NCBI GenBank assembly: GCA_015689645.1
Contig: WVSM01000012.1
Span: forward strand, 1-64,000
Origin: Rhodobacterales bacterium HKCCE4037
Lineage (GTDB): Bacteria > Pseudomonadota > Alphaproteobacteria > Rhodobacterales > Rhodobacteraceae
DNA: 64,000 nucleotides
Direction of reading: 5' to 3'
Position numbers and translations under genes: made by a program. Position 1 is the first letter of the stretch; each line of letters starts with the position of its first letter. Shown one piece after another: positions 1-8,591 of this stretch. The notes under the pieces are model-generated. The model had not been told where the DNA came from and ran no database searches. It worked only from the letters and a program-made list of their open reading frames with translations.

Positions 1-64
<64 letters not shown>

Positions 65-86
<22 letters not shown>

Positions 87-160
87 TTTTGCTGAACCGT
101 GGGCGCCCTGTGGCAGGGTTATTTGGCACCGCCAAATGATCCCGAGAACAGAGGTCAGCA
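65..160 (+). other. Structured 3' untranslated region of tuf with alternative pairing
   Basis: The segment TGCTGAACC at 90-98 can pair with either of two identical copies of GGTCAGCA, one inside the end of tuf (65-72) and one at 153-160. The first pairing extends into a 10-bp stem (CAGCAAAATC with GATTTTGCTG) spanning the stop codon. The second closes a multibranch fold holding hairpins CCCTG-tgg-CAGGG (106-118) and ATTTGGC-acc-GCCAAAT (121-137). It is followed by the tuf terminator. The two folds exclude each other. Function is unknown; a processed 3'-UTR RNA or a decay/termination element are options. Confidence 0.5.
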
Positions 161-176
161 CCCGGTAGCCACTTAG

Positions 177-208
177 AAAGGCCCCGCCCCACCGGCGGGG
201 CCTTTTGC
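177..208 (+). terminator. Rho-independent terminator after tuf
   Basis: A perfect 12-bp stem (AAAGGCCCCGCC, 177-188, with 194-205), a 5-base loop and a short T tract. It closes the tuf transcript. Confidence 0.85.
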
Positions 209-223
209 TTGGGAGTGCCCCGG

Positions 224-298
224 TTTGTGCAAGCTTGCACAAAGGGGTCAAGACCCTGTTCCGAAACGGAAATCCGAATCCCGTTAACCTTCCATTAA
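224..298. repeat. Dispersed palindrome plus CtrA-box element, copy 1
   Basis: A perfect 20-base palindrome centred on CAAGCTTG (224-243) is followed by a full CtrA-type box TTAACCTTCCATTAA (284-298, TTAA-N7-TTAA). The same arrangement recurs at 28301-28379 with the same distance (50.5 bases) from palindrome centre to box and good identity in between. It lies in the non-coding stretch 87-528, upstream of the membrane-protein gene at 529. Confidence 0.7.
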
Positions 299-318
299 CC
301 CACAATTGGCGGTGGAGT

Positions 319-424
319 GGTGCACAATGAATGTGCACCCTACGGCGGGGTGTGGGGCGGGCGAAGGCCGTTCGAACGGCCTTGCCGCGCGCGGCCCGCG
401 CGGGGCAACCGTTTTCGAAAACGG
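319..424. repeat. Palindromic mosaic repeat, copy 1
   Basis: Three dyads in a row: GGTGCAC-7-GTGCACC (319-339), the perfect 20-mer AAGGCCGTTCGAACGGCCTT (364-383) and CCGTTTTCGAAAACGG (409-424). The first two recur in the same order at 29769-29857, followed there by a related CGTTTTCGAAAACG core. No gene is supported here; the open frames crossing it are artefacts of the repeat. Confidence 0.7.
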
Positions 425-528
425 GGGGCTGTGGGCGCTCCGGTCTGTGGCATGCACATTTGGCATTCGACCGCAGGCGCTCCGATCCCTAAGATGTCGG
501 CAGGAGAAAGCGCGAAGCACGGGGCCTC

Positions 529-1170
529 ATGTTCAAGCGATCCCCTTGGTGGATCTTTATCGTTGGGGCCGTGATCTGCGCGGTGATGTCGGTTGTCACC
601 GCCATCGAATACGCGAACGAGCGTGCCGTTGTGAGGGCCAGCTTGTCCAACCCGCCCGAGCCGGTCTCGTTGAGCGCGCTCCCGGAGGCTTCACAGGCCT
701 CGATCTTCGGAGAAATCGCCGTTCGGGATATCGCGGGGTCCCGGACAGGGACCATCAGTACGGGTGGCGAAGGGCAGGTGTTTCTCTTGCTCAGCTCCGC
801 CTCCACGCCGCCGGTTTATCTTGCGCTTGTCGATGTCGCCGATGAACGCGAGGTCTTCGAACAGGAGAACGACCTTATTCGCGCCGAAGGGGCGGACCGG
901 GTCGTTCGCGCGATCCTGATCGAAGATCCGGATACAAGGGCCGATCTGATCGACCTGGTCGCAGAGGACATTCCGAGCGTGCGGGACCACCCGTTCCTGC
1001 TGGCGGAATATCTGTACGGGGATCGGGAAGCGGCCCTTTCCGAACGGGTTCAGGACGCCCTGTTCGACTTTCTCTTGATGGTCGCCTCGTTCCTGGCCCT
1101 GGCTGGTATGTCACTTTACAAATATTTGGAGTGGCGCCGATCGGACGGGTCCGCGGACAAAGCGGCCTGA
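529..1170 (+). CDS. Hypothetical protein with two membrane segments
   Basis: 213 residues. A hydrophobic segment at about residues 8-26 and a second at about 183-203 flank a soluble, acidic middle of about 150 residues that should lie in the periplasm if the N-terminus is cytoplasmic. No recognised catalytic motif. It stands alone between the tuf repeat region and the rpsJ promoter. The start is the ATG preceded by a G-rich stretch; the 359-base upstream gap holds the CtrA-box element at 224-298. I do not recognise the family. Confidence 0.7.
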   Translation: MFKRSPWWIFIVGAVICAVMSVVTAIEYANERAVVRASLSNPPEPVSLSALPEASQASIFGEIAVRDIAGSRTGTISTGGEGQVFLLLSSASTPPVYLALVDVADEREVFEQENDLIRAEGADRVVRAILIEDPDTRADLIDLVAEDIPSVRDHPFLLAEYLYGDREAALSERVQDALFDFLLMVASFLALAGMSLYKYLEWRRSDGSADKAA

Positions 1171-1196
1171 CACGCGAAAAAGCCGGTCGCCGGGTC

Positions 1197-1225
1197 TTGC
1201 CCCACCCCGCGATTCCCCCTATACG
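1197..1225 (+). promoter_or_regulatory. Promoter of the rpsJ block
   Basis: -35 TTGCCC (1197-1202), a 17-base spacer, -10 TATACG (1220-1225). The same -35/-10 pair at the same spacing occurs before rpmC and rplO. Its -10 is about 130 bases from the rpsJ start. Confidence 0.7.
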
Positions 1226-1352
1226 CCCCCCATCCAACGGGGTGCGCCGACGCGCGCCCCCATTTCGTTGGACCATCTAAGACGCGACGAGGGTGCAGGA
1301 TGAGCCTGTATCGTCCAATCCGTTGGAACCCCTGAGATTGAAGGGGACAAGC

Positions 1353-1667
1353 ATGGCGATTGCCAGCCAGAATATCCGTATCCGCCTGAAGGCGTTTGAT
1401 TACCGGGTTCTCGACGCTTCCACGCAGGAAATCGTGAATACCGCCAAGCGCACCGGCGCGACGGTTCGCGGGCCCATCCCGCTGCCGAACAAGATCGAGA
1501 AGTTCACCGTTCTCCGTGGTCCGCACGTCGACAAGAAGTCGCGCGACCAGTGGGAAATCCGGACGCACAAGCGTCTTCTCGACATCGTTGATCCGACCCC
1601 GCAGACCGTGGACGCGCTGATGAAGCTCGACCTCGCGGCCGGCGTCGACGTTCAGATCTCGGTCTAA
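1353..1667 (+). CDS. rpsJ: Ribosomal protein S10 (uS10)
   Basis: 104 residues. It begins [20 protein letters not shown], and the family signature lies in the [20 protein letters not shown] stretch. S10 sits in the 30S head and, as NusE, joins antitermination complexes. The ATG at 1353 has an AAGGGG Shine-Dalgarno sequence and gives the normal length; an in-frame start at 1293 would add 20 residues not seen in the family. First gene of rpsJ-rplC-rplD-rplW, 14 bases from rplC. Confidence 0.97.
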   Translation: MAIASQNIRIRLKAFDYRVLDASTQEIVNTAKRTGATVRGPIPLPNKIEKFTVLRGPHVDKKSRDQWEIRTHKRLLDIVDPTPQTVDALMKLDLAAGVDVQISV

Positions 1668-1681
1668 GGAGGGTTACGTTC

Positions 1682-2551
1682 ATGTTGCGCTCTGGTGTGA
1701 TCGCGAAAAAGGTCGGGATGACCCGCCTTTTCATGGAAGACGGCAAGCAGATCCCTGTGACCGTTCTTCAACTGGATAAACTGCAGGTGGTGGCCAAGAA
1801 GACCACCGACAGCGACGGCTACTCGGCCGTTCAGCTTGGCGCCGGTACGGCGAAAGCCAAGCGGACCTCCGCGCCGATGCGCGGCCACTTCGCCAAGGCG
1901 AACGTGGAGCCCAAGCGCAAGCTGGTCGAATTCCGCGTCGATGCGGAGAACCTGCTGGACGTTGGCGAGGAAATCATCGCCGACCATTACTTCGAAGGTC
2001 AGTACGTCGACGTGACGGGCACCTCGATCGGTAAGGGCTTTGCCGGTGCCATGAAGCGGCACAACTTCGGCGGTCTTCGCGCCTCGCACGGTGTGTCGAT
2101 CTCGCACCGCTCGCACGGTTCGACCGGTCAGTGTCAGGACCCCGGCCGCGTCTTCAAAGGCAAGAAGATGGCCGGTCACATGGGTGCTGCCCGTGTCACC
2201 ACGCAGAACCTGCAGGTCGTGCGCACCGACAGCGACCGTGGCCTGATCATGATCAAGGGCGCGGTTCCGGGCTCGAAAGGTGGCTGGGTCACCGTGAAGG
2301 ATGCGGTCAAGAAGCCGTTCCCCGACAACGCGATCCTGCCCGCAGCCCTGGCATCCGCCGCTGCCGAAGCCGCGAAAGCCGCGGAAGAAGCCGCTGCTGC
2401 CGCCGCTGCCGAAGCCGAAGCAGAAGCCAAGCGCCTGGCCGAAGAGCAAGCTGCCGCCGAGGCCGCTGCCGAGGCCGAAGCCGAAGCGTCCATCGAGGCC
2501 GACAAGGCCGAGGGTGGCGACGGCGAAGCAGAACAGAAGGACGGTGAATAA
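1682..2551 (+). CDS. rplC: Ribosomal protein L3 (uL3) with a long Ala/Glu tail
   Basis: 289 residues. The core up to about residue 215 is normal L3, including [20 protein letters not shown] around residue 125. L3 binds 23S rRNA near the peptidyl transferase centre and starts 50S assembly. After the core comes a tail of about 70 residues made almost only of Ala, Glu, Lys and Asp, probably an extended helix. Typical bacterial L3 is about 210-240 residues. The stop overlaps the rplD start by one base (TAATG), which suggests translational coupling. Confidence 0.96.
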   Translation: MLRSGVIAKKVGMTRLFMEDGKQIPVTVLQLDKLQVVAKKTTDSDGYSAVQLGAGTAKAKRTSAPMRGHFAKANVEPKRKLVEFRVDAENLLDVGEEIIADHYFEGQYVDVTGTSIGKGFAGAMKRHNFGGLRASHGVSISHRSHGSTGQCQDPGRVFKGKKMAGHMGAARVTTQNLQVVRTDSDRGLIMIKGAVPGSKGGWVTVKDAVKKPFPDNAILPAALASAAAEAAKAAEEAAAAAAAEAEAEAKRLAEEQAAAEAAAEAEAEASIEADKAEGGDGEAEQKDGE

Positions 2552-3171
2552 TGAAAGTCGACGTCATCAAACTGGACGGCGGGAAAGCCGGTTCGGTCGA
2601 CCTGGACGAGGCCCTGTTCGGCCTCGAGCCGCGCGCCGACATCCTGCATCGCGTCGTCCGCTGGCAGCGCAACAACGCGCAAGCCGGCACGCACAAGGTG
2701 AAGACCCGCTCGGAAACGAGCTACTCCACCAAGAAGATCTATCGCCAGAAGGGCACCGGCGGCGCACGCCACGGTGACCGCAACGCGCCGATCTTCCGCA
2801 AGGGTGGTATCTACAAGGGTCCGACCCCGCGTTCGCACGGCCACGACCTGCCGAAGAAGTTCCGCAAGCTCGGCCTGCGTCACGCCCTGTCCGCGAAGGC
2901 CGCCGAAGGCAGCCTCGTGGTGATCGACAGCGTGGCGCTGGACGCGCCGAAGACCTCGGCCCTGGCCAAACAGATCAAGGAGCTTGGCTGGAAGCGTGCG
3001 CTGATCATCGACGGCGCGGAAGTGGACGCCAACTTCGCCCAGGCGGCGCGCAACATCGAAGGGATCGATGTGCTGCCGACCATCGGCGCAAACGTCTATG
3101 ACATCCTCAAGCGTGACACGCTGGTGATCACGAAAGCGGGTGTCGAAGCATTGGAGGCTCGCCTGAAATGA
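2551..3171 (+). CDS. rplD: Ribosomal protein L4 (uL4)
   Basis: 206 residues, normal length. It has the L4 core with the extended loop ([20 protein letters not shown]) that reaches into the polypeptide exit tunnel. In enterobacteria L4 autoregulates the S10 operon; whether that holds here is not visible. It is coupled to rplC by a 1-base overlap and to rplW by a 4-base ATGA overlap. Confidence 0.97.
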   Translation: MKVDVIKLDGGKAGSVDLDEALFGLEPRADILHRVVRWQRNNAQAGTHKVKTRSETSYSTKKIYRQKGTGGARHGDRNAPIFRKGGIYKGPTPRSHGHDLPKKFRKLGLRHALSAKAAEGSLVVIDSVALDAPKTSALAKQIKELGWKRALIIDGAEVDANFAQAARNIEGIDVLPTIGANVYDILKRDTLVITKAGVEALEARLK

Positions 3172-3464
3172 GTGCAGACGCCAAGCATTACGATGTGATC
3201 CGCAAGCCGCTGATCACCGAGAAAACCACGATGGCCTCGGAAAACGGTGCCGTTGTGTTCGAGGTGGCGATGGATGCCAACAAGCCGCAGATCAAGGAGG
3301 CCGTCGAGGCCGTCTTCGGTGTGAAGGTGAAGGCCGTGAACACGACCATCACCAAGGGCAAGGTCAAGCGGTTCCGGGGCCAGACCGGCACCCGGAGGGA
3401 CGTGAAGAAAGCCTACGTGACCCTCGAAGAGGGCAACACGATCGACGTGACCACCGGGTTGTGA
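3168..3464 (+). CDS. rplW: Ribosomal protein L23 (uL23)
   Basis: 98 residues. It carries the family's N-terminal [11 protein letters not shown] and the [19 protein letters not shown] stretch. L23 sits at the tunnel exit and is the docking point for trigger factor and SRP. It overlaps rplD by four bases. Unlike the usual order it is followed by a strong terminator, not by rplB, which lies 3.6 kb further on. Confidence 0.97.
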   Translation: MSADAKHYDVIRKPLITEKTTMASENGAVVFEVAMDANKPQIKEAVEAVFGVKVKAVNTTITKGKVKRFRGQTGTRRDVKKAYVTLEEGNTIDVTTGL

Positions 3465-3484
3465 TCCGTCGCGGATGAAACAGG

Positions 3485-3520
3485 AAGGCCCCGGTCGTGT
3501 TGGCGACCGGGGCCTTTGCT
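3485..3520 (+). terminator. Terminator closing the rpsJ-rplW block
   Basis: A perfect 13-bp stem AAGGCCCCGGTCG (3485-3497) with 3504-3516, a 6-base loop and a following TGCTTTT. It separates the first ribosomal block from a convergent non-ribosomal operon. Confidence 0.9.
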
Positions 3521-3538
3521 TTTCTGGGGTGGGGCCTG

Positions 3539-3952
3539 TCAGAGGCTCTCGGCGTGGGCCTTGAAGTTGTTCAGGATCGCCTGCCAGCCAGCGCGCTGCA
3601 TCTCGACGGGGTTCTGGGTTTCGGCGTCGAAGACGGTGGTGACGTGGGTCTTGCCGTTTTGGTCCTCGAAAGTGGTGGTGACCTTGCGGCCGTCCTCCAT
3701 CGTGTAGGTGAAGCTTTCGCCGTCGGTGATCGTGTCGTAGATGGCGGCGAACTCGAACCCGAAGGAGCCGTCCTTGGCCTCCATCCGGGCCTCGTATTTG
3801 CCGCCCACACGCATGTCGTTCTTTGCCCAGGGGCAGCACCAGTCGTCGCTGGCGAAGTTCCATTGGGTGATGTGCTCAGGGCTCGTGTAGGCCTGCCAGC
3901 AGGTGGCGGGCGGGGCGCCGACAATGGCGTCGATGGTGATCTGTTCGGTCAT
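3539..3952 (-). CDS. SRPBCC (AHSA1-type) domain protein
   Basis: 137 residues, a single START/SRPBCC lipid-binding fold. It opens with the family's ITIDAIVGAPPATCWQAYTS and contains GGKYEARMEAKDG and a C-terminal helix with GWQAILNNFK. Such proteins bind hydrophobic ligands; the ligand is unknown. It is the third gene of an arsR-SRPBCC-SRPBCC operon, 12 bases after its paralogue, so it is probably controlled by the ArsR-type repressor. Confidence 0.85.
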   Translation of the reverse strand: MTEQITIDAIVGAPPATCWQAYTSPEHITQWNFASDDWCCPWAKNDMRVGGKYEARMEAKDGSFGFEFAAIYDTITDGESFTYTMEDGRKVTTTFEDQNGKTHVTTVFDAETQNPVEMQRAGWQAILNNFKAHAESL

Positions 3953-3964
3953 GGTGGTCTCCTT

Positions 3965-4471
3965 TCAGGAGGCAAGTGAGGCAAGCGTCTCGTCGAGTTT
4001 CTCGAAGGTCGAGGCCATGCCCTCCTCCATGCCCATGTCGATGACCGTCTGGAGGTCCTCGGGCGAGGCGTAGGTGATGCGGGAATGGACCAGGGTGGCG
4101 TCGGCGCCGTCTTCGGTGAAGCGCACGACCCATGAGGATGCTGGCAGGTCCTCGTTCGGGGTGCCGGAGGGATCGGAGAAGAAATCGGTCGTGGTGTAGC
4201 CGTCGATCGGGTCGATCGTGTCGTAACGGACGATGCCCCAGTACTCGGTGCCGTCCTCCGCGATCATGGCGTGATGCCAATGGCCGCCTTCGCGGAACTC
4301 CATGCTCGCCGTCCTGGTAGTCATCGGCTTGGGCGCGAACCAGCGGTCGAGCAGCTCGGACTTGGTGTGGCAATCCCAGACCAGTTGGCGCGGCGCGGCG
4401 AAGCGGCGGCGCACGTCGAGGATTGCGGTGGTCGTGTCCGCCATGAAGCGGAACTTAGGGTCATGTTTCAT
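3965..4471 (-). CDS. SRPBCC (AHSA1-type) domain protein
   Basis: 168 residues, paralogous to the next gene in the operon. Family features are the opening RRRFAAPRQLVWDCHTKSEL, DRWFAPKPM and the closing helix MGMEEGMASTFEKLDETLA. It begins inside the end of the ArsR-type gene (11-base overlap), so it is translationally coupled to it. ArsR/SRPBCC pairs are common; the repressor usually controls the partner. The substrate is unknown. Confidence 0.85.
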   Translation of the reverse strand: MKHDPKFRFMADTTTAILDVRRRFAAPRQLVWDCHTKSELLDRWFAPKPMTTRTASMEFREGGHWHHAMIAEDGTEYWGIVRYDTIDPIDGYTTTDFFSDPSGTPNEDLPASSWVVRFTEDGADATLVHSRITYASPEDLQTVIDMGMEEGMASTFEKLDETLASLAS

Positions 4472-4805
4472 CGTCTGTGTCCTTGAGGGTCTCGATAAGG
4501 TCGTCGAGTTGGTCGTAGCGGGTCGCCCAGAGATCCCGTTGCTCCTGAAACCAGTCTTCGGCAGCGGCGAGACGATCTTCGCGCAGGGTGCAGGTGCGCA
4601 CGCGGCCCACCTTCCGTGTGCCGATGAGGCCGGCGTCTTCCAGCACGGTGATGTGCTTGAGAAAGGCGGGCAGGCCCATCGAAAACGGCTCGGCCAATTC
4701 GCTGACCGTGGCGGGGCCCTGACCCAGCCGTCCGATCACCGCGCGGCGGGTGGGATCGGCGAGGGCCTGGAAGACCGGATCGAGGCGGGGGCTATTGTTC
4801 TCCAT
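4461..4805 (-). CDS. ArsR-family transcriptional regulator
   Basis: 114 residues. It is a winged helix starting with DPVFQALADPTRRAVIGRLG, with recognition helix LPAFLKHITVLEDAGLI and wing RKVGRVRTCTL, typical of the ArsR subgroup paired with SRPBCC proteins. No metal-binding cysteine pattern is seen, so it probably senses something other than a metal. First gene of the operon; an inverted repeat just upstream (4811-4836) is a likely autoregulatory operator. Confidence 0.88.
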   Translation of the reverse strand: MENNSPRLDPVFQALADPTRRAVIGRLGQGPATVSELAEPFSMGLPAFLKHITVLEDAGLIGTRKVGRVRTCTLREDRLAAAEDWFQEQRDLWATRYDQLDDLIETLKDTDDET

Positions 4806-4810
4806 GTGGT

Positions 4811-4836
4811 GAAGTATTGGGCCGAGTCGATACTTC
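4811..4836. promoter_or_regulatory. Candidate operator of the ArsR operon
   Basis: Inverted repeat GAAGTAT (4811-4817) and ATACTTC (4830-4836), starting 6 bases upstream of the arsR-type start codon. A further half-site, GGTGAAGT, occurs at about 4844-4851. The position fits autorepression. Confidence 0.5.
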
Positions 4837-4993
4837 TGTCAATGGTGAAGTGTTTGCGCGGATCTCGGACGATCTTGGGCAAGGCAAAGCGGCACGGCTG
4901 CCACGGTCCGCTTCATTCCTTGGCCGGGCGCTGTGCGTGATGGGCACATGCCTGTAAACAAACGGAAGCCAACACCTGAAGAAGATCAACACC

Positions 4994-6058
4994 ATGCGGT
5001 TCGCGGTCCTTGCCCTCAGCCTGATGATGGCTTTCGTGCCCTTGTCCGACATCCGCGCGCAGGAGGGGGAAGCGCTGAGCTTCCTCACCGTCGAACGCCG
5101 CCCGTTCGCATTCGACCAAGGCGGAGAGGCGTCGGGGTTCAGTATCGAATTGATGCGCCTGATCTCGGAGCAGATCGGACAGGACGTCCGCTTCGAATTC
5201 GTCGACGAATTCCCGCAGATGCTGGAGGGGGTGCTGAATGGCGAGGCCGACGGGGCGGTCGCCAATATCTCGATCACCTCGGAACGCGAGGCGGTGCTGG
5301 ATTTCAGCCTTCCGATCTACGACGGCGGTTTGCAGATCCTCGTTTCGGGCGCGGCCACGGGCGTGAGCATCTGGAGCGTGATCTTCCGATGGGAGGTTCT
5401 GACGCTGGTTCTGGTGGGCTTTGGTGCGCTGTTCATCCTCGGCCTGCTGATGTGGGTCTTCGAGCGGCGGCACGAGGGATATTTCAAGATGGACGGTCGG
5501 GAGGCGATGTTCCCGTCCTTCTGGTGGGCGCTGAACCTGGTGCTGAACGGCGGGTTCGAGGTGAACATGCCCCGTTCGATCCTCGGGCGACTCCTGGGCG
5601 TGTTCATGGTGGTGTCGAGCCTGTTCGTCGTGTCGATCTTCGTGGCGAACATCACCGCCGCGCTGACGGTGGAGGCGATTGCCGGATCGATCCAGTCGCT
5701 CGACGATCTTCCGGGACGGCGCGTGGGCACCACGCAAGGTTCCACCGCCAGCCTGTTCCTGGAGGAACGCGAGGTGGAGCACGAAACCTTCGCCTCGTTC
5801 AGCGCGCTCATGGACGCCTTCGAGGCGCATGAGCTGGATGCGGTGATCTTCGATGGCCCGATCCTTGCCTTCTACATGGCGGACTCGGCGCCCGGTGACG
5901 CGCAGTTGCTGGACAGGGTCTTCCGCTCCGAGGATTACGGCATCGCCCTGCCGCAGGGGAGCGATCTGCGGGAGCCGATCAACCGGGCGTTGCTGCGCCT
6001 GTCGGAAAACGGACAATACCGGGCGCTGCGCCGGGAGTGGTTCGGCGAAGTGGAATAG
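4994..6058 (+). CDS. Prokaryotic ionotropic glutamate receptor-like channel
   Basis: 354 residues with signal peptide (1-22). Domain order matches GluR0-type receptors: ligand-binding lobe S1 (about 27-120), TM1 (133-156), re-entrant pore loop (172-190, with FWWALNLVLNGGFEV), TM3 (198-222) containing SIFVANITAALTVEAI, close to the SYTANLAAFLTV signature of animal receptors, then lobe S2 (225-354). There is no TM4. It should form a ligand-gated, probably cation-conducting channel in the inner membrane with an amino-acid-like ligand. It stands alone between ribosomal blocks. Confidence 0.85.
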   Translation: MRFAVLALSLMMAFVPLSDIRAQEGEALSFLTVERRPFAFDQGGEASGFSIELMRLISEQIGQDVRFEFVDEFPQMLEGVLNGEADGAVANISITSEREAVLDFSLPIYDGGLQILVSGAATGVSIWSVIFRWEVLTLVLVGFGALFILGLLMWVFERRHEGYFKMDGREAMFPSFWWALNLVLNGGFEVNMPRSILGRLLGVFMVVSSLFVVSIFVANITAALTVEAIAGSIQSLDDLPGRRVGTTQGSTASLFLEEREVEHETFASFSALMDAFEAHELDAVIFDGPILAFYMADSAPGDAQLLDRVFRSEDYGIALPQGSDLREPINRALLRLSENGQYRALRREWFGEVE

Positions 6059-6085
6059 AACCGCGCCGCCGCAACCTGCGCCGGT

Positions 6086-6817
6086 TCAGGCACGCCTTCG
6101 CGTTTCGGCCTTGGACGGAGAGGGCGACCCATGATGGGCCAGCGCGGCGATTTCCTGCGTCGCATCCCCTGCCTTCGTGGCCATTTCGCGAATCTCCGAC
6201 GCGATGACGGCGAAGCCCTTGCCCGCGTCACCGGCGCGGGCCGCCTCGACCGCCGCGTTGACGGCCAGAAGGTTGGTCTGCCGTGCAACCCCGTTGATGA
6301 AGCTCGCCACATCGCGGATGCGGTCCGAGTTCCGTGTCAGCATTTCGTCCCGCACACGGGTATTGTCGGCCTCGGTAATGGCGAAATAGCTGCTCATCGT
6401 GACGGAGGTGTCGCATTGCAGGGCGAGGTGGAGGGCGCCGAACATATCCTCCTCGATCACGCAGTCCTGTGCCATGTGGCGGGTTAGGCAGATCGCACAT
6501 TCGCGGTGATAGATCACGTAGCACAGCAGGTAGGTGACGAAATCGACGCCACGGTCGATCAGAAGCTGCGCCGTGGTGGTCTGGGTCTGGACATATTCGT
6601 CGGAGAACTTGCCGATCAGGATATTCTCGAATTTCACGAGGCCGCGCCTGACCTGATCGCCGGTCACCTCGTGCCGGGGAATGTCGAGCAGGAACATGTA
6701 GACGTCCTGAATGATCCGCTCCAACTCGGGTTCGAGGATCCTGAAGGCTTTCGATCCTGCCGTGCGCAGTTCGGCGGTCCAAAGAGGCTGTAGGCGGGTG
6801 ACGTCCATGAATACCAC
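6086..6817 (-). CDS. Minimal soluble chemoreceptor-like protein
   Basis: 243 residues and no membrane segment. The C-terminal part has the methyl-accepting receptor tip ([20 protein letters not shown], then [15 protein letters not shown]) that contacts CheA/CheW. The signalling hairpin is only about 80 residues, so methylation helices and HAMP are absent. The N-terminal 150 residues are an all-helical sensor domain that could be protoglobin-like; that is inference, and I could not place a haem ligand. The start may be the ATG at 6817 or the one three codons later. Confidence 0.75.
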   Translation of the reverse strand: MVFMDVTRLQPLWTAELRTAGSKAFRILEPELERIIQDVYMFLLDIPRHEVTGDQVRRGLVKFENILIGKFSDEYVQTQTTTAQLLIDRGVDFVTYLLCYVIYHRECAICLTRHMAQDCVIEEDMFGALHLALQCDTSVTMSSYFAITEADNTRVRDEMLTRNSDRIRDVASFINGVARQTNLLAVNAAVEAARAGDAGKGFAVIASEIREMATKAGDATQEIAALAHHGSPSPSKAETRRRA

Positions 6818-6926
6818 TCACTCAGGGGGTTTCCTGCGATGTAGCGGACCGGGGTTAAGAACTGGCAAATCGGGGTGCGGGCCTTGTCATGAAGGGGAAG
6901 TTTGCGGAAAAGCTGCCGAATCCGGC

Positions 6927-6955
6927 TTGACCCCTCCCGGGCTTTCCCGTAGCAG
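6927..6955 (+). promoter_or_regulatory. Promoter of the rplB block
   Basis: -35 TTGACC (6927-6932), 17-base spacer, -10 TAGCAG (6950-6955). Same spacing as the other ribosomal promoters here but a weaker -10. A hairpin with T tract lies just downstream of the expected start. Confidence 0.5.
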
Positions 6956-6970
6956 GCCGCATCTGCGTAT

Positions 6971-7000
6971 GGCCCGTTTCGGCGGGCCTTCGTTTTTTTG
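6971..7000 (+). promoter_or_regulatory. Leader hairpin with T tract before rplB (possible attenuator)
   Basis: Stem GGCCCG (6971-6976) with CGGGCC (6983-6988) followed by TTCGTTTTTTT. It lies between the inferred rplB promoter and the rplB start, with no + strand gene upstream to terminate. This is the geometry of an attenuator in a ribosomal-protein leader. Confidence 0.5.
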
Positions 7001-7082
7001 GCACCTACGGGGGCCTACAACATCAGGTGAGTGTGGGGCGAAAGCCGCGCGTGAACCGCACAGAAAACGGAAGACAGTTAAC

Positions 7083-7925
7083 ATGGCACTCAAGTCGTAT
7101 AAGCCGACGACGCCGGGCCAGCGTGGGCTGGTACTGATCGACCGTTCGGAGCTGTGGAAAGGACGTCCCGTCAAGGCCCTCACCGAGGGTTTGACCAAGA
7201 AGGGCGGCCGGAACAACACCGGACGGATCACGGCACGTCGTCGTGGTGGTGGGGCAAAGCGCCTCTACCGCATCGTGGATTTCAAGCGCACCAAGTTCGA
7301 CGTCGAAGCGACCGTCGTTCGGATCGAATACGACCCGAACCGGACCGCCTTCATCGCGCTGGTGCAATACACCGATGGTGAGCAGGCCTACATCCTTGCC
7401 CCGCAGCGTCTTGGCGTTGGCGACAAGGTGGTCTCCAGCCAGAAGGCCGACATCAAGCCGGGCAACGCGATGCCCTTCTCGGGTCTGCCGATCGGTACCA
7501 TCGTTCACAACATCGAGCTGAAGCCCGGCAAGGGTGGCCAGATCGCACGCGCCGCGGGCACCTACGCCCAGTTCGTCGGCCGTGACGGTGGCTATGCCCA
7601 GATCCGCCTGTCCTCGGGTGAGCTTCGCCTCGTCCGCCAGGAATGCATGGCAACGGTTGGCGCGGTGTCGAACCCCGACAACTCGAACCAGAACCTCGGT
7701 AAAGCAGGCCGCGTCCGTCACATGGGCAAGCGTCCGAGCGTCCGTGGTGTCGCGATGAACCCGATCGATCACCCGCATGGTGGTGGTGAGGGCCGGACCT
7801 CGGGTGGCCGCACGCCGGTTACGCCTTGGGGCAAGGACACCAAGGGCCGTCGCACCCGTGACAAGAACAAGGCGTCGCAGAAGCTGATCATCCGCTCGCG
7901 TCACGCCAAGAAGAAAGGGCGCTAA
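7083..7925 (+). CDS. rplB: Ribosomal protein L2 (uL2)
   Basis: 280 residues, normal length. It begins [20 protein letters not shown] and contains the conserved [18 protein letters not shown] near the C-terminus, whose histidine lies close to the peptidyl transferase centre. L2 joins the 50S core and is needed for subunit association. Start at the ATG at 7083. First gene of rplB-rpsS-rplV-rpsC-rplP, transcribed from its own leader. Confidence 0.97.
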   Translation: MALKSYKPTTPGQRGLVLIDRSELWKGRPVKALTEGLTKKGGRNNTGRITARRRGGGAKRLYRIVDFKRTKFDVEATVVRIEYDPNRTAFIALVQYTDGEQAYILAPQRLGVGDKVVSSQKADIKPGNAMPFSGLPIGTIVHNIELKPGKGGQIARAAGTYAQFVGRDGGYAQIRLSSGELRLVRQECMATVGAVSNPDNSNQNLGKAGRVRHMGKRPSVRGVAMNPIDHPHGGGEGRTSGGRTPVTPWGKDTKGRRTRDKNKASQKLIIRSRHAKKKGR

Positions 7926-7928
7926 GTC

Positions 7929-8207
7929 ATGAGCCGCTCCGTCTGGAAAGGGCCTTTTGTCGACTCCTACGTCCTCAAGAAGGCCGAAGCCGCGCGCGAA
8001 AGCGGGCGCAACGACGTGATCAAGATCTGGTCGCGCCGCTCCACCATCCTGCCCCAGTTCGTCGGTCTGACGTTCGGTGTCTACAACGGCCAGAAGCATG
8101 TGCCCGTGAACGTCACCGAGGACATGATCGGTCAGAAGTTCGGGGAATATTCGCCGACGCGCACCTATTACGGGCACGCCGCCGACAAAAAAGCCAAGAG
8201 GAAGTAA
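7929..8207 (+). CDS. rpsS: Ribosomal protein S19 (uS19)
   Basis: 92 residues, complete. It begins [20 protein letters not shown] and has [19 protein letters not shown] and the C-terminal [20 protein letters not shown]19 lies in the 30S head near the A-site finger. It starts three bases after rplB and ends three bases before rplV. Confidence 0.97.
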   Translation: MSRSVWKGPFVDSYVLKKAEAARESGRNDVIKIWSRRSTILPQFVGLTFGVYNGQKHVPVNVTEDMIGQKFGEYSPTRTYYGHAADKKAKRK

Positions 8208-8210
8208 GCC

Positions 8211-8591
8211 ATGGGCAAGGATAAGAATCCCCGCCGCGTGGCGGATAACGAGGCACGCGCCAAGCTGCGGATGCTGAAGACCAGCCCGCAGAAGCTGAAC
8301 CTCGTTGCCGGCCTCATTCGTGGCAAGAAGGTTGAAAAGGCCCTCACGGACCTGACCTTCTCGAAGAAGCGTATCGCCGTCGACGTGAAGAAATGCCTTC
8401 AGTCGGCCATCGCCAACGCGGAAAACAACCACGGCCTGGACGTCGACGAACTGGTCGTCGCCGAGGCTTACGTGGGCAAGAACCTTGTGATGAAGCGCGG
8501 TCGTCCGCGTGCCCGTGGCCGGTTCGGCCGCATTCACAAGCCGTTCGCAGAGCTGACCATCACGGTCCGCCAGGTTGAGGAGACCGCCTAA
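8211..8591 (+). CDS. rplV: Ribosomal protein L22 (uL22)
   Basis: 126 residues. It has the globular core and the tunnel-wall hairpin ending in [20 protein letters not shown], where macrolide-resistance changes occur in other species. Its stop overlaps the rpsC start by one base (TAATG). Confidence 0.97.
   Translation: MGKDKNPRRVADNEARAKLRMLKTSPQKLNLVAGLIRGKKVEKALTDLTFSKKRIAVDVKKCLQSAIANAENNHGLDVDELVVAEAYVGKNLVMKRGRPRARGRFGRIHKPFAELTITVRQVEETA

Noticed and set aside
87-176. tRNA gene after tuf (tRNA-Trp often lies here)
   Set aside because: Hairpins are present but no anticodon arm, T arm or CCA; treated as a structured untranslated region.
306-845. 179-residue plus-strand frame through the repeat region
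   Set aside because: It translates palindromic repeats and then a shifted frame of the gene at 529.
7023-8537. 504-residue minus-strand frame opposite rplB-rpsS-rplV
   Set aside because: Shadow of three certain ribosomal genes.
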